Part shown: positions 8,175 through 16,824 of the stretch, in pieces
How positions within the stretch are numbered: position 1 is the first letter of the stretch
How the letters are laid out: the number at the start of each line of letters is the position of its first letter
Assembly (NCBI RefSeq): GCF_017948245.1
Contig: NZ_CP072865.1
Span: forward strand, 1,203,501-1,267,500
Direction: 5' to 3'
DNA length: 64,000 nt
Source of the DNA: Rhizobium sp. NLR16a
GTDB taxonomy: Bacteria; Pseudomonadota; Alphaproteobacteria; Rhizobiales; Rhizobiaceae
Program-made: the position numbers and the translations under genes
The notes under the pieces: generated by a model
Told to the model about the DNA's origin: nothing
The model's input: the letters and a program-made list of their open reading frames with translations, nothing else
Databases searched by the model: none

Positions 8175-9005
8175 TCAGGCAATGGCAGTCCACAGTTCGC
8201 GCACCATCTGGCGCAGCGCCAGTGATTCGGCCCATCTGTCCGTCGAGTCGTTGCCGTCTCTGCCGGTGATGGCATAGGGCTTGGGCCCTAATTCGCAGGT
8301 AAAGACCAGCTCGGCATCATCGGCTGCACGTGATCGCCAATGGCGAAAGCCGTAGTCCCACCACTGCAGGAAGAGATCAACCCACGGCCGGTGATGCGGG
8401 AAGGAAATTTCGATCTGCACCTGTTCGCGTGAAGCGACGCGGCCGTGAAATGCATGGGCATTCTGCAGGATGCGCCTGACATGCGCGTGATTTTCCTCAT
8501 CGACCGGAAAGGCGAATTCGCGCCCGACCAGGAAATGCGAAAGATCGGCCAGCAACGGCAGATCGGGGCGTCGATCGAGCAGATCGAGCGTGAAGAACAG
8601 GTCCGTCGTCATCCTGTCGCGATGGGTTTCGATGAATACCGGGATACCCGCATCTTCGGCGAGCCGCATCCAGCCATCGAGAATCGGCAGGCAATCCTCG
8701 ATCCGGCGGGGGCGGATATCGGGCTGCAGATTGATGTGGCTGACCGGAAAGGCCGCGGCAAGTTCCAGCGGCAGACGCAAATCCTCGACGCAGCGGGGGA
8801 AGCAGACTGCCTCGATCTTCAAGCCGGTGCCTCGGATGGCCTGGTTGAGGCGGATGACATCGCCGCGGTTTGTATAGTGCGCACTGATGCCGTCGAAGCC
8901 CGCCTCGCAGATCTCAGCGATATTGTCGTCGAGGCTGGGCTCGAACCCGTCCGTGTGCCGGCGCTCCATGGCCCAGAGCGACTGGAAGATCAGGAGCTTC
9001 TGCAT
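8175..9005 (-). CDS. Sugar phosphate isomerase/epimerase (xylose isomerase-like TIM barrel)
   Basis: 276-residue TIM-barrel protein of the AP endonuclease 2 / xylose isomerase-like group. Metal-ligand-type motifs are seen: FIETHRDRM (Glu), LLADLSHFLVG (Asp/His), HAFHGRVAS (His) and FTCELGPKPYAI (Glu). The ATG at 9005 overlaps the TGA of the reductase gene, so it is the last gene of the oxygenase operon; an upstream in-frame start would lie inside the reductase. MocC and IolE of rhizopine and inositol catabolism belong to the same superfamily, which suits a role in processing a sugar-like product. The substrate is unknown. Confidence 0.75.
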   Translation of the reverse strand: MQKLLIFQSLWAMERRHTDGFEPSLDDNIAEICEAGFDGISAHYTNRGDVIRLNQAIRGTGLKIEAVCFPRCVEDLRLPLELAAAFPVSHINLQPDIRPRRIEDCLPILDGWMRLAEDAGIPVFIETHRDRMTTDLFFTLDLLDRRPDLPLLADLSHFLVGREFAFPVDEENHAHVRRILQNAHAFHGRVASREQVQIEISFPHHRPWVDLFLQWWDYGFRHWRSRAADDAELVFTCELGPKPYAITGRDGNDSTDRWAESLALRQMVRELWTAIA

Positions 9006-10210
9006 CACGCGGCCCGCGCGCTTTTCAGAAGGGTCTTGAGGTTCACGCCCGGGTCGGCCAATGCCGCAGGTTCGGGACTGATACAAGCGGCGATCAGCAT
9101 TTCGGCAAGTTTGATATGCTTGGCCAGGCCGTTGCCGATGCCGAGACCCGCGGCGGCTACCAATTGCCCGTCATCGAGATAGAATTCGAGCTCTCCCTCC
9201 GCTGCCGATCGCCGGACGCTCTGATGTCCGGGCAGCGGCTGCCCCGCCACCTGGAGGCCGAGATCGTACTGGTCGGACCAAAACCAGGGAATGGCGGCAA
9301 AAGTCTCGGCGGCGCCGACCATGTTCCTTGCTGCGGTCTCGGCCTGCATTCTGGCATTCCGCCAGCTTTCAAAGCGGATGTGTCCTCCGCCAGCTTGAGC
9401 CACCGCCGCGCAATCGCCCGCGGCAAATATGTTCGGCGCGCTGGTGCGAAGGCATGCGTCCGTCAGAATTCCGTTGCCCGTGGCCAGTCCCGATGCTTCC
9501 GCCAAGGTCATTTCAGGCTGGACCCCGATGGCGCTGACGACGAGGTCAGCGGACAGGATGGTGCCATCGCTCAAGACGACACTATCGTTACCGATTTCCG
9601 CAACGCTCCGATCAAAGTGGAAGCGCACGCCTTCGGTGGCATGCCGGGCATGCAGCTTGTCGGCAAAACGGGCAGGGACGGCGCGGCCCAAAGGTTTCGG
9701 CGCGGCCTCGATCACATCGACCGCAACGTCCTTTGCACGAAGGACCGATGCGAGTTCCATCCCGATCAGACCTGCGCCGATGATCGCGACGCGCCGGCCG
9801 GGCGCAACCTTGGAGAAGATCGCTTCGGCGTCGGCGTGGGTGCGAAAGTCGAGCGCGCGTTCTGCGCCGGCACAGGCAAGCCGCCTCGGCCGTGCGCCGG
9901 TGGTCAGCAGCAGTTTTTCGTAACCCAATAGCTGACCATGGCTCAAGCTTACGGTTGCGGCGACGGGATCCAGCTTGGAGACCGAGCAGCCCTTGAGATA
10001 GGTGATGCCGGCCGCCTCAAGCGCTTCTTTCGCGCAGATCAGCTTCATCTGCACCGTGTCGTCGACGATTTTCGACAGAGGTGGCCGTTCATAGGGCAGA
10101 TGAGGCTCGGCTCCGACCAGCGTGACTGCTCCGCAATAACCCGCCTCGCGCAGGGCGAAGGCCGCCCGGGTTCCGGACTCGCCCGCACCAATGATGACCA
10201 TACCGTTCAT
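9005..10210 (-). CDS. FAD/NAD(P)-dependent ferredoxin reductase (MocF-like)
   Basis: 401-residue flavoprotein that passes electrons from NAD(P)H to a Rieske ferredoxin. It has two dinucleotide-binding motifs, MVIIGAGESGTRAAFALREA at the N-terminus and VAIIGAGLIGMELASVL near residue 145, an FAD-contacting NIFAAGDCAAV, and the C-terminal domain of bacterial dioxygenase reductases. I place the start at the ATG at 10210; the frame continues upstream without similarity. The neighbours (Rieske ferredoxin, diiron-type oxygenase) define a three-component oxygenase chain. Confidence 0.85.
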   Translation of the reverse strand: MNGMVIIGAGESGTRAAFALREAGYCGAVTLVGAEPHLPYERPPLSKIVDDTVQMKLICAKEALEAAGITYLKGCSVSKLDPVAATVSLSHGQLLGYEKLLLTTGARPRRLACAGAERALDFRTHADAEAIFSKVAPGRRVAIIGAGLIGMELASVLRAKDVAVDVIEAAPKPLGRAVPARFADKLHARHATEGVRFHFDRSVAEIGNDSVVLSDGTILSADLVVSAIGVQPEMTLAEASGLATGNGILTDACLRTSAPNIFAAGDCAAVAQAGGGHIRFESWRNARMQAETAARNMVGAAETFAAIPWFWSDQYDLGLQVAGQPLPGHQSVRRSAAEGELEFYLDDGQLVAAAGLGIGNGLAKHIKLAEMLIAACISPEPAALADPGVNLKTLLKSARAA

Positions 10211-10311
10211 AGCATTCTCCGACAGCAAGAGCAGCCGGCGCTCGTGACGAGGAGACGCCGGCCGGCGAGGTTCAGTTCTTCTTGGCGTATTCCGCCATGT
10301 TCTTTGGCCAC

Positions 10312-10623
10312 TTAACCGAGGGCCACGCGCACCTCTCCGTCGACCACCTCCGCCGGATAGGTCTTCAGATTCTCGCAAGCCGGCAGCCTCAGCGCTTCAC
10401 CCGTGCGGTAGTCGAAGGCGCCGGAATGCTTCGGACATTCCACCTCGAAATCCAAGACCAGTCCGTCGGCGAGGTGAATCGCCTCGTGGGTGCAGAGCCC
10501 GGCGGTGCAGTAGACGCTGTCATCCGGGCCACGGTAGATCGCGTAGGTGCGTCCGCCATGGTCGAAACGGATGGCGCCTTCCTGTTCGATGTCGTCAAGT
10601 CTGCCAGCTGAAACCCAGGTCAT
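10312..10623 (-). CDS. mocE: Rieske [2Fe-2S] ferredoxin, MocE family
   Basis: 103-residue Rieske protein. The cluster ligands are in CTHEAIHLADG and CPKHSGAFD, the C-x-H and C-x2-H pairs that bind [2Fe-2S]. The ATG at 10623 overlaps the stop of the desaturase-like oxygenase (ATGA), so the two are coupled. It should shuttle electrons from the downstream reductase to the oxygenase. Size and position match MocE-type ferredoxins known from the R. leguminosarum rhizopine locus, but the rest of that locus is not seen here, so the symbol denotes the family rather than proven rhizopine use. Confidence 0.85.
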   Translation of the reverse strand: MTWVSAGRLDDIEQEGAIRFDHGGRTYAIYRGPDDSVYCTAGLCTHEAIHLADGLVLDFEVECPKHSGAFDYRTGEALRLPACENLKTYPAEVVDGEVRVALG

Positions 10624-11654
10624 TCGGCGGCTCCTTCGGCTTCCAGGCGAGCCTTGCGGGCTGCGAGCCTTTCCTTGCGCCTGCGGTAGCGTTCCTGCAT
10701 CTGCACTTCGCCTTCGGGCGAGCCGTCGTGCCAGGTGCCGAACCACTTATCGAGCGGGATCAGGGCATCGCCGTAGTTCACCTCGAAATATTTGTGGTGG
10801 AGGTAATGCGCATAGGCGTGACTATCGATCAGCCTGTCCTTGCCGACCTCGACCTTGTCAAAGCCGACATGGCCGGGAATTGCCCCGAAGCCGGCATAGT
10901 GCAGTTGATAGAGCATGATGACCGGGTTGGAGGGCAGGATCAGGTGGTAAAACGCCGTTCCGAAATAGAGCAGATGCTCGACTGGGTGCATCGACAGCGA
11001 CGACCAGGGGGAGGGGTTGACGGAATTGTGGTGGACCGAATGCACCCACTTATAGAGAAAGGGCGTGTGGATGAGCCGGTGAATGCAGAAGAAGTGGAAC
11101 TCGTGAATGATCGGAACGACGAGCGCGACGAGCGCCAGCGTCCAGGGGTTTTCGGCAAGGCCGAGCCACGGCGCATAGCCGTTGGCATAGGCCCAGAGCA
11201 TGCCGACCTCGATGGCGGTCCAGATCACGACGCCCGAAAGGAAAGTGCGCAGAATATTGTCAAGGTTCTGGCTTTGGAACCAGAAAGCATTGTTTTTCTG
11301 GTCGGCGGGGAACTTGCCATTGTACTTGAAGCGGTTTTCCTGGCGCTTCAGAACATAAAGATGCAGTTCAAAGGCTCCATAGAACAGGAATACGCAGATC
11401 GCATTCACGGCGAATAGCCACGCTATCCAGCCGAAGCTCAGCGTCTGCATCGTGGCGACCGGGGGAATGATCCAGGCCCAATAGGCGAGCGCAGACACCG
11501 CAAAAATCAGGTTCCAGGGAAGGAAGTAGTGCGGCAGCCATTTCAGGATTGCCGTCAGTTGCGGGGGGAAGACGAAAAGCGGCGCGGTTTCGACCGGGTG
11601 GTTCGGCGCCCAGTCGCCGCGCTTGTTACGCTTGCCGAAGTTCAGATCATCCAT
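10620..11654 (-). CDS. Sterol desaturase/fatty acid hydroxylase-fold membrane oxygenase (MocD-like)
   Basis: 344-residue integral membrane diiron oxygenase. The His clusters of the family are present: HEFHFFCIHRLIH, HSVHHNSVNP and HYLHHKYFEVNYG, between several membrane segments. Of two ATGs six bases apart I choose 11654, because GGAGGAG lies directly against the upstream one. It is first in an operon with a Rieske ferredoxin, a reductase and an isomerase-like enzyme, so it probably hydroxylates or demethylates a small molecule, as proposed for MocD in rhizopine use. The substrate is unproven. Confidence 0.8.
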   Translation of the reverse strand: MDDLNFGKRNKRGDWAPNHPVETAPLFVFPPQLTAILKWLPHYFLPWNLIFAVSALAYWAWIIPPVATMQTLSFGWIAWLFAVNAICVFLFYGAFELHLYVLKRQENRFKYNGKFPADQKNNAFWFQSQNLDNILRTFLSGVVIWTAIEVGMLWAYANGYAPWLGLAENPWTLALVALVVPIIHEFHFFCIHRLIHTPFLYKWVHSVHHNSVNPSPWSSLSMHPVEHLLYFGTAFYHLILPSNPVIMLYQLHYAGFGAIPGHVGFDKVEVGKDRLIDSHAYAHYLHHKYFEVNYGDALIPLDKWFGTWHDGSPEGEVQMQERYRRRKERLAARKARLEAEGAAE

Positions 11655-11807
11655 TGGCATCTCCTCCGGGCGCCTGATGTCTCCGTGCCCGCACTCTTTT
11701 TTGGTAAAGGAGAGCGCCCCGTGCGCCTTGATCCGATGCGGCTTCTTGCGCGCCGGATCTTCTCCTGACGCGAAAGTAGCAGGGGGCGTTACGAACACCG
11801 AAGCCTT

Positions 11808-11829
11808 CTTTGATCTAATTAGATCAAAG
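11808..11829. promoter_or_regulatory. Perfect 22-bp palindrome, candidate operator of the oxygenase operon
   Basis: Two CTTTGATCTAA half-sites form a perfect palindrome at the 3' end of the LacI gene, overlapping its stop codon, about 155 bases before the oxygenase start. It is AT-rich without a T-tract, so operator fits better than terminator. The adjacent LacI protein is the obvious candidate binder. Confidence 0.55.
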
Positions 11830-12825
11830 TCCTTCCTTAGTGATGGTGATGAAGCGGATCGGGGTCCGGTCCGGCTCGATATCGGTCAAGCCAATACGGC
11901 GCAGGATGTGGTCGAGCGCCCGCCGCGCTTGGGCTTCCGGCGCCTGATCCAGCACGACATCCATGATGCCGTCCTTCAGGGCCGCGCGGGTATAGTCCGT
12001 CAATTCATGTCCGACGAAGAACACGTTGCCGCCGCTCGGATGGCGGCGCAGCACTTCGATCAGGGCGGAATTGGCGCCGCCGGCATTGTAGAGGCCGGCA
12101 AGGCCGGGATACATCTCCAGAGCCGACCACAAGAGATCGGCGCTGGCGCGCTCTTCATCGCCGCCGAAGCCCAGCCATTCGAAATTGGAGGCGCCGGGAT
12201 GGTCGCGAAAATAATCCGAAAAGCCGCGAATCCGGTCGCGGTGCACCTGATAGATGGGATGGCAGATCGCAACGACAGGGCCGGTTCGAAGGGCCATTCG
12301 GCTGATATAGAGCGCAGCCGTCCGGCCCGCGGCAGTATTGTCGATGCCGACGAACTCGCCGACGCGCTCGGAAGCGCGGGTGACGACGTGGACTACCGGC
12401 AGGCCTTGCGAATTTACCTTTTCCACCGCGGCGCTGATCAAGGGGCTGCTCGGCACGGCAAGGATCAAGCCGGCACGTGAAAGGTCGGTGGAGAGGATGC
12501 GCCGCGCAATCGCCTCCGGATTCATCTCGTCGGTGAAACTGCGGTGCACAACCACCAACGGATCAAGGGTCGCAGCAATCCTTTCGAAGGCGTGGGAAAG
12601 GCGACGATAGAAGCTCGTTTCCGGGCGAACCATCAGCACTTCTATCCTGAGCAGGCCGCGATGGGTGTCGGGAAGCTTGCGCGGATAGTCCAGGTGCCGC
12701 GCGGCGGATATGACCTTCTCGACCAGTTCCGGCCGAACGCCCCCGCGTCCGTTCAGGACCCGCTCGACCGTGGCCGTTCCAACGCCCGCGTGGCGGGCAA
12801 TATCCCGATAATTCGGCTTGATCAC
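11824..12825 (-). CDS. LacI-family transcriptional regulator
   Basis: 333-residue repressor-type protein. The N-terminal LacI helix-turn-helix YRDIARHAGVGTATVERVLN (residues 6-25) is followed by hinge-like HLDYPRK and a periplasmic-binding-protein-like sugar-sensing domain (VGIDNTAAGRTAALYISRMA, VFFVGHELTDYTR). It lies directly upstream of, and on the same strand as, the oxygenase operon. Family knowledge says such proteins sense a sugar or polyol, which fits the isomerase-like enzyme of the operon. The 22-bp palindrome at its stop codon is a likely target. Confidence 0.85.
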   Translation of the reverse strand: MIKPNYRDIARHAGVGTATVERVLNGRGGVRPELVEKVISAARHLDYPRKLPDTHRGLLRIEVLMVRPETSFYRRLSHAFERIAATLDPLVVVHRSFTDEMNPEAIARRILSTDLSRAGLILAVPSSPLISAAVEKVNSQGLPVVHVVTRASERVGEFVGIDNTAAGRTAALYISRMALRTGPVVAICHPIYQVHRDRIRGFSDYFRDHPGASNFEWLGFGGDEERASADLLWSALEMYPGLAGLYNAGGANSALIEVLRRHPSGGNVFFVGHELTDYTRAALKDGIMDVVLDQAPEAQARRALDHILRRIGLTDIEPDRTPIRFITITKEGL

Positions 12826-13093
12826 TTTCCAGATCCTTCGGATGCCAATGCAGTGCGGCCGATCCTATGGGCGATTTGTCCTTCTTCATACACCCAGGCC
12901 CCGAAACGCACAGGCACGCTTTTGCGTGGCACGCTATCCGAGCGCCGGCAGCGCTGGCCGATGGCGGAAGGCTTGTGTCGCGGGTGCAGCCGATCTATGC
13001 TTTCTCTCATTCAGCATGAGATTGCAGGCAGTCATCACCGTTAAACCGGACGCGGGGAGCTTTGTCCGCCGGCCGGATCGAAGGAGCTGAGCA

Positions 13094-13786
13094 ATGAAAA
13101 TTCTCATGGTTCTCACATCACATGATCAGCTGGGAAATACCGGCAAGAAAACGGGCTTCTGGCTTGAGGAGCTCGCGGCCCCTTACTTCGTCTTCCGTGA
13201 CGCCGGGGCGGAGGTCGTGCTCGCGTCGCCGAAAGGGGGCCAGCCTCCGCTCGATCCGAAGAGCAATGAGCCGGCGTTTCAGACGGACGACACGAGGCGA
13301 TTTGAAAAGGACCCGACCGCGACGGCTGCGCTTGCCAACACGTTGAGGCTGTCCGACATCGATCAGGCCGATTATGACACTGTGTTCTTCCCCGGGGGCC
13401 ATGGCCCGCTTTGGGACCTGACGAACGACCGCAATGCGCACACGCTGATCGAGGAGATGCTTGCGGCGGGAAAGCCGCTGGCGCTCGTCTGTCACGCACC
13501 GGGAATCCTGACCAATGTAACGGCGCCGGACGGCGGGCCGATCGCGAAGGGGCGCACGGTGACCGGCTTTACCAATTCCGAGGAGGCCGCCGTGCACCTC
13601 GTCGAGGTCGTGCCCTATCTGCTCGAAGACGTGCTGAGGGAGCAGGGGGCGAAGTTTTCGGCGACTGAGGACTGGGCCGTGCATGTCGTCCAGGACGGGC
13701 TGCTGATCACCGGACAGAACCCGGCCTCGTCGAAGCAGGCCGCACGGCTGCTGCTCAACGCGCTGGGCGAGCAGGCTGCAGCCTGA
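13094..13786 (+). CDS. DJ-1/PfpI (type 1 glutamine amidotransferase-like) protein
   Basis: 230-residue member of the Hsp31/DJ-1 group, cytoplasmic enzymes often acting as glutathione-independent glyoxalases or protein repair enzymes. The nucleophile elbow ALVCHAPGIL places Cys near residue 138; FFPGGHGPLWDL and the acidic region of the fold are present. A GGAGCTGAGC ribosome site precedes the ATG. It is divergent from the LacI gene across about 270 bases that carry a small TCTCAT/ATGAGA dyad (13002-13018). Substrate inferred only from the family. Confidence 0.8.
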   Translation: MKILMVLTSHDQLGNTGKKTGFWLEELAAPYFVFRDAGAEVVLASPKGGQPPLDPKSNEPAFQTDDTRRFEKDPTATAALANTLRLSDIDQADYDTVFFPGGHGPLWDLTNDRNAHTLIEEMLAAGKPLALVCHAPGILTNVTAPDGGPIAKGRTVTGFTNSEEAAVHLVEVVPYLLEDVLREQGAKFSATEDWAVHVVQDGLLITGQNPASSKQAARLLLNALGEQAAA

Positions 13787-13843
13787 AACGCGGGAGGCGG
13801 GGGCGCGCCCGCCCATCTGCAACATCGGATGAAAGGGCCTGGT

Positions 13844-14257
13844 ATGAGCAGGAAATATACGGGGAAATGTGCCTGCGGCGCGATACAGTTCGGCTTCGAT
13901 ACAGATCCGACCTTCGTTGCAGACTGCCATTGCCTGGATTGCAAGAAAGCCTCAGGCGGCGAGGCCGCCACTTTCTTTGCCGTGCCGCAGGACGATTTCG
14001 CCCTGACCGTCGGCAGTCCGAAAGCGTTTCATTACGTCGCCGATTCCGGCAGGGGCCTCGACCGTAACTTCTGCCCCGAATGCGGCGCGCGGTTGTTCAG
14101 CAGCAATCTCGAAAGTTTTCCCGGCCTCGTCTTCGTCACCCTTGGCAGCCTGGATCGGCCCGAACTGATACAGCCCGGCGTCGAGATGTTCACCAAACGC
14201 CGGCTGGCTTGGGCAACGCCCCTCCACCTTCCGCAGTTCGAAGGCATGCCGAGCTGA
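13844..14257 (+). CDS. GFA-family zinc protein (glutathione-dependent formaldehyde-activating-like)
   Basis: 137-residue GFA/Mss4-fold protein. The zinc-binding cysteine pattern is complete: KCACGAIQFGF, DCHCLDCKKASGG and RNFCPECGARLF. I start it at ATG 13844, with GAAAGGG about seven bases upstream, rather than five codons earlier. Such proteins are linked to formaldehyde or thiol-adduct handling, but most have no tested activity. It follows the DJ-1-like gene by 57 bases and could share its transcript, suggesting aldehyde detoxification (inference). Confidence 0.8.
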   Translation: MSRKYTGKCACGAIQFGFDTDPTFVADCHCLDCKKASGGEAATFFAVPQDDFALTVGSPKAFHYVADSGRGLDRNFCPECGARLFSSNLESFPGLVFVTLGSLDRPELIQPGVEMFTKRRLAWATPLHLPQFEGMPS

Positions 14258-14369
14258 TGGCCGCGCGACCGGGCATGATTTTTTGAAGAAAAGATCGAAC
14301 CCGTGTCGGATGGGCGATGGTTTATCCGTCCTTAGCTCGTTCATTCCGTCCACCCAAAGGATCACGACC

Positions 14370-14813
14370 ATGCCAAGCACCATACGCCTGCACCGCGTTT
14401 TCGCCACCAGCCCGGAGAAGGTCTATCGCGCCTTCGTCGAGGCCGATGCGCTCGCCAAATGGCTTCCGCCGAACGGGTTCCTCTGCACCGTGCATCACCT
14501 GGAACCAGCGGTCGGCGGCACCTTCAGAATGTCGTTCCGCAATTTCACGACCGGCAATAGCCACGCCTTTGGCGGTGAATTTCTTGAACTCGTCCCGGGC
14601 GAACGCGTTCGTTATACGGACAAGTTCGACGACCCGAACCTGCCGGGCGAGATGGAGGTCACCGTAACGCTTAAGAAAGTCTCGGTCGGCACCGAAGTGG
14701 ACATCACCCAGGCCGGCGTGCCCGACGTCATCCCGCCCGAAGCCTGCTATCTCGGCTGGCAGGAGTCGTTACGCAATCTTGCCCGGGTCATCGAGCCTGA
14801 CATCAACGAATAA
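14370..14813 (+). CDS. SRPBCC/AHSA1 (START-like) domain protein
   Basis: 147-residue single-domain protein of the AHSA1-like START group. The N-terminal RVFATSPEKVYRAFVEADAL, central GGTFRMSFRNF and FGGEFLELVPGERVRYTDKF, and C-terminal GWQESLRNLARVIEP are typical. These proteins bind hydrophobic ligands or serve as uncharacterised stress proteins. The ATG at 14370 follows AAAGGATCACGACC; the longer frame has no ribosome site. Function unknown. Confidence 0.8.
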   Translation: MPSTIRLHRVFATSPEKVYRAFVEADALAKWLPPNGFLCTVHHLEPAVGGTFRMSFRNFTTGNSHAFGGEFLELVPGERVRYTDKFDDPNLPGEMEVTVTLKKVSVGTEVDITQAGVPDVIPPEACYLGWQESLRNLARVIEPDINE

Positions 14814-14957
14814 TGCAATTGCTGCTCGAGACTTGAAGAGCCGCGCCGCCGCTTGCCGCCTCTCCGCCCGTCATTCCGCAAATATTCTATGGAGCGGGGG
14901 CGGAAGGTGGAAGTTGCAGAGACTGTGGGGGCGGTCGGCCGCAATCGGCCGAAGTTG

Positions 14958-15281
14958 CTAACCGTAATCCGCGCTTTGCTTGATTGAGCCGATCGTCTCG
15001 CGTGCGGGAAGCAGCGAAGACAGCCAGAGGGAATAGGTCAGGGATATACCCGTCGACCACAGGACCATCGGCAGTGTCACCACCTCGGAGATCAGTTTGG
15101 CCAGTTCCGGCGGATCGATCTCCCAGGAGAACAACGCCACCCGCGGCTCCGGCTGACGGGTCTCCAGGCTTGCTTTCTGCATGTCTTCGAGCACGGACGC
15201 AGTGGCGGCTTGTTCGCCTGCTAACGGGTTCTGAACTGAAACGATGGCGGTCTTACCATTATTTTTGGCTTTGCCGGACAT
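14958..15281 (-). CDS. Small membrane-associated hypothetical protein
   Basis: 107-residue protein with AAGGAGCTCC before the ATG at 15281. The N-terminal 45 residues are hydrophilic (MSGKAKNNGKTAIVSVQNP); the C-terminal part holds one hydrophobic segment, LPMVLWSTGISLTYSLWLSS, so it probably sits in or on the membrane. The same reading frame is open upstream into the interrupted gene at 15330-15989, but the ribosome site supports an independent start. No family recognised. Confidence 0.55.
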   Translation of the reverse strand: MSGKAKNNGKTAIVSVQNPLAGEQAATASVLEDMQKASLETRQPEPRVALFSWEIDPPELAKLISEVVTLPMVLWSTGISLTYSLWLSSLLPARETIGSIKQSADYG

Positions 15282-15329
15282 TTGGAGCTCCTTGTTTGGC
15301 TTCGTTGTAGAAAGCCGATCCGGAGCGAG

Positions 15330-15989
15330 AAGTTTCATGACATGTCGATGAAATGATCGGCTCTGAAGCCTGATCCCGCGCTTCGCCAGCGCTTGGCGCG
15401 CCGCCGTCGCTCCCCAGTCCTCGTCGGGGTTGCGGCCTTCGATCTCAGCTTCGGCGACCGGCGTCGCGCGGATCAGCGGCACGGAGCCGAAGGGCAAGCC
15501 GTCGATGCGGCTGGTGTCGCAGCTCAGGATGATGCGGGTCAGCGGCGCGTAATCCTCCGTCAGCCGGCAGAAGAGGATGGCGCCGTGCTTTTCGACGTCC
15601 CGGGCAACGCGGTGGCCGTCGGCGACGAGATCGCCGAGACTGATCAGGAGATTTGCCCAGTTTGCCGTTCCGGTTCAATTCAGCGTCGCAGGATCGAATT
15701 CCATGAAGAGCTCGCATTCGACACCATTCTCAGGCTCGGAAATGCCCGCCCAGGGAGTGGAGAGGCCGTCGGTAGCGAGGATGAGCTTTTCCGGCGCATC
15801 GACGGCGAGGACGCGGCGGTGCGGACCGAACCATTTCGTCTGGTTATGGACGTTGGCCGTTTCGCGTTCGGCAGCGAAGCCCTCCCGCATGCCGCCGCGG
15901 GTCTGCCAGAAGACGCGCCGCGCGGTTGCGGCCGCCTCATAGGCCGGGTCGCCGCGCCCACTGCAAACGCGAAGGAAAGGCGCCCCGTC
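15330..15989 (-). pseudogene. TGA-interrupted gene, possibly suppressor-of-fused (SUFU)-like
   Basis: One minus-strand frame gives a coherent protein over both sides of a single in-frame TGA at 15675-15677. Upstream it reads WFGPHRRVLAVDAPEKLILA and GVECELFMEFDPATL; downstream it reads NWANLLISLGDLVADGHRVA and ILSCDTSRIDGLPFGSVPLI without a frame change. The pattern is reminiscent of SUFU-domain proteins, but I am unsure of the family. No good ATG with a ribosome site is seen before 15890, so the 5' end may be lost too. The frame then runs into the 107-residue gene. Confidence 0.5.
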
Positions 15990-16163
15990 TCAATTGCTCC
16001 CATCGTTCGGCCTTGCCTTGGCGCTGTCGTTGGTGGTGTCCGACGCTGTTTTTCCGTCTGGTTGCTGGCCGAAATAGGTGCCGCCGAGGTGGCCGCCGGC
16101 GCTGGTGTTCTTGACTTGCTGTTCGGCGCGTTTCTGAAGTTCACGAACGTTGGTCTTGCTCAT
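15990..16163 (-). CDS. Small hydrophilic protein, 57 residues
   Basis: Starts MSKTNVRELQKRAEQQVKN and continues Gly/Gln/Asp-rich to a TGA at 15990. AAAGGAG lies seven bases before the ATG at 16163, an excellent ribosome site. It is polar, without membrane segment or cysteine, and likely disordered after residue 18. It lies among other very small hydrophilic genes (16623-17034), on the opposite strand. No family recognised. Confidence 0.6.
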   Translation of the reverse strand: MSKTNVRELQKRAEQQVKNTSAGGHLGGTYFGQQPDGKTASDTTNDSAKARPNDGSN

Positions 16164-16267
16164 GTTCGGCTCCTTTTTCGAGGTTCACGACCTTTCACCA
16201 ACCGATGGGGGCCGACACAGTTCCATATTTTCCGGGAACCCTTCGTCCGGCCGCTGGTTCCTCAGAC

Positions 16268-16620
16268 ATGAGATTCCTTGCCGTCATCATTGGCGCCTGC
16301 CGCCCACCTTCTCTCGCTCCCAAACAAGATCGGGATGGGGAAGGCGATTATTATGTCGCTCAGCGGGCCTGTGCCGGATGGTGGATCGTCGGCCTCATGC
16401 TGCCGCTCGCTTTTCTCGCGAATATCGGCAATGCCGCGGCCCTCAGAGCCGATGGACCGGCCATGACGCTGTCGATCTCTGCCGCCGTGCTGATCGTGGT
16501 CAACATCGTCATCTTTATGATCTTCACCCGACCGGCCAATGCGGCGACGAAGAACTGGACGGTGCTGCCGGAACACCTCGCGATCTTTCCGGTTTTCCCT
16601 ACTCAACCAAGGAGAAACGA
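16268..16620 (+). pseudogene. Fragment of a DUF1772-like membrane protein
   Basis: The frame contains VAQRACAGWWIVGLMLPLAF, a second hydrophobic segment and PANAATKNWTVLPE near 16536-16577. That order and the PAN-AT-NWTVLP signature are typical of the middle of DUF1772-type proteins of about 160 residues. The expected continuation (NWE-LR-WEYSHA) is missing: after LPE the frame runs into unrelated sequence and the next gene. The N-terminal membrane segment also looks replaced. Probably a decayed remnant. Confidence 0.45.
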
Positions 16621-16622
16621 CG

Positions 16623-16823
16623 ATGGGCATGACGACCCCCAAGGACGGCGCCCCCGGCACGACCGACCAATCCCCCCGCTGGGAAGGGCCGAAGGGCAAT
16701 AGACCGCGCGGCTATCTCAAAGCCAAGGACGATCCGAACAAAAATCTCGACGCCAATGGCGAAAACAATCGCGATCCGGAAATGAACGACATTTCCGACG
16801 CGATGAAGCAGAAAGGCGAATGA
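16623..16823 (+). CDS. Small hydrophilic protein, 66 residues
   Basis: Begins MGMTTPKDGAPGTTDQSPRW and is rich in Asp, Asn, Lys and Pro throughout, so likely disordered. AAGGAGAAACGACG before the ATG at 16623 is a good ribosome site. The stop is one base before the next start, so the two small genes are cotranscribed. No family recognised; a soluble stress or desiccation-type protein is only a guess. Confidence 0.65.
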   Translation: MGMTTPKDGAPGTTDQSPRWEGPKGNRPRGYLKAKDDPNKNLDANGENNRDPEMNDISDAMKQKGE

Positions 16824-16824
16824 C

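Noticed and set aside
10273..10318. Short minus-strand frame ending MAEYAKKN after the Rieske gene
   Set aside because: It overlaps the 3' end of the Rieske gene in another frame, has no start with a ribosome site, and is too short to judge.
15393..16271. Long plus-strand frame of 292 residues
   Set aside because: It is the shadow of minus-strand coding; its Arg-rich, motif-free translation is not protein-like.
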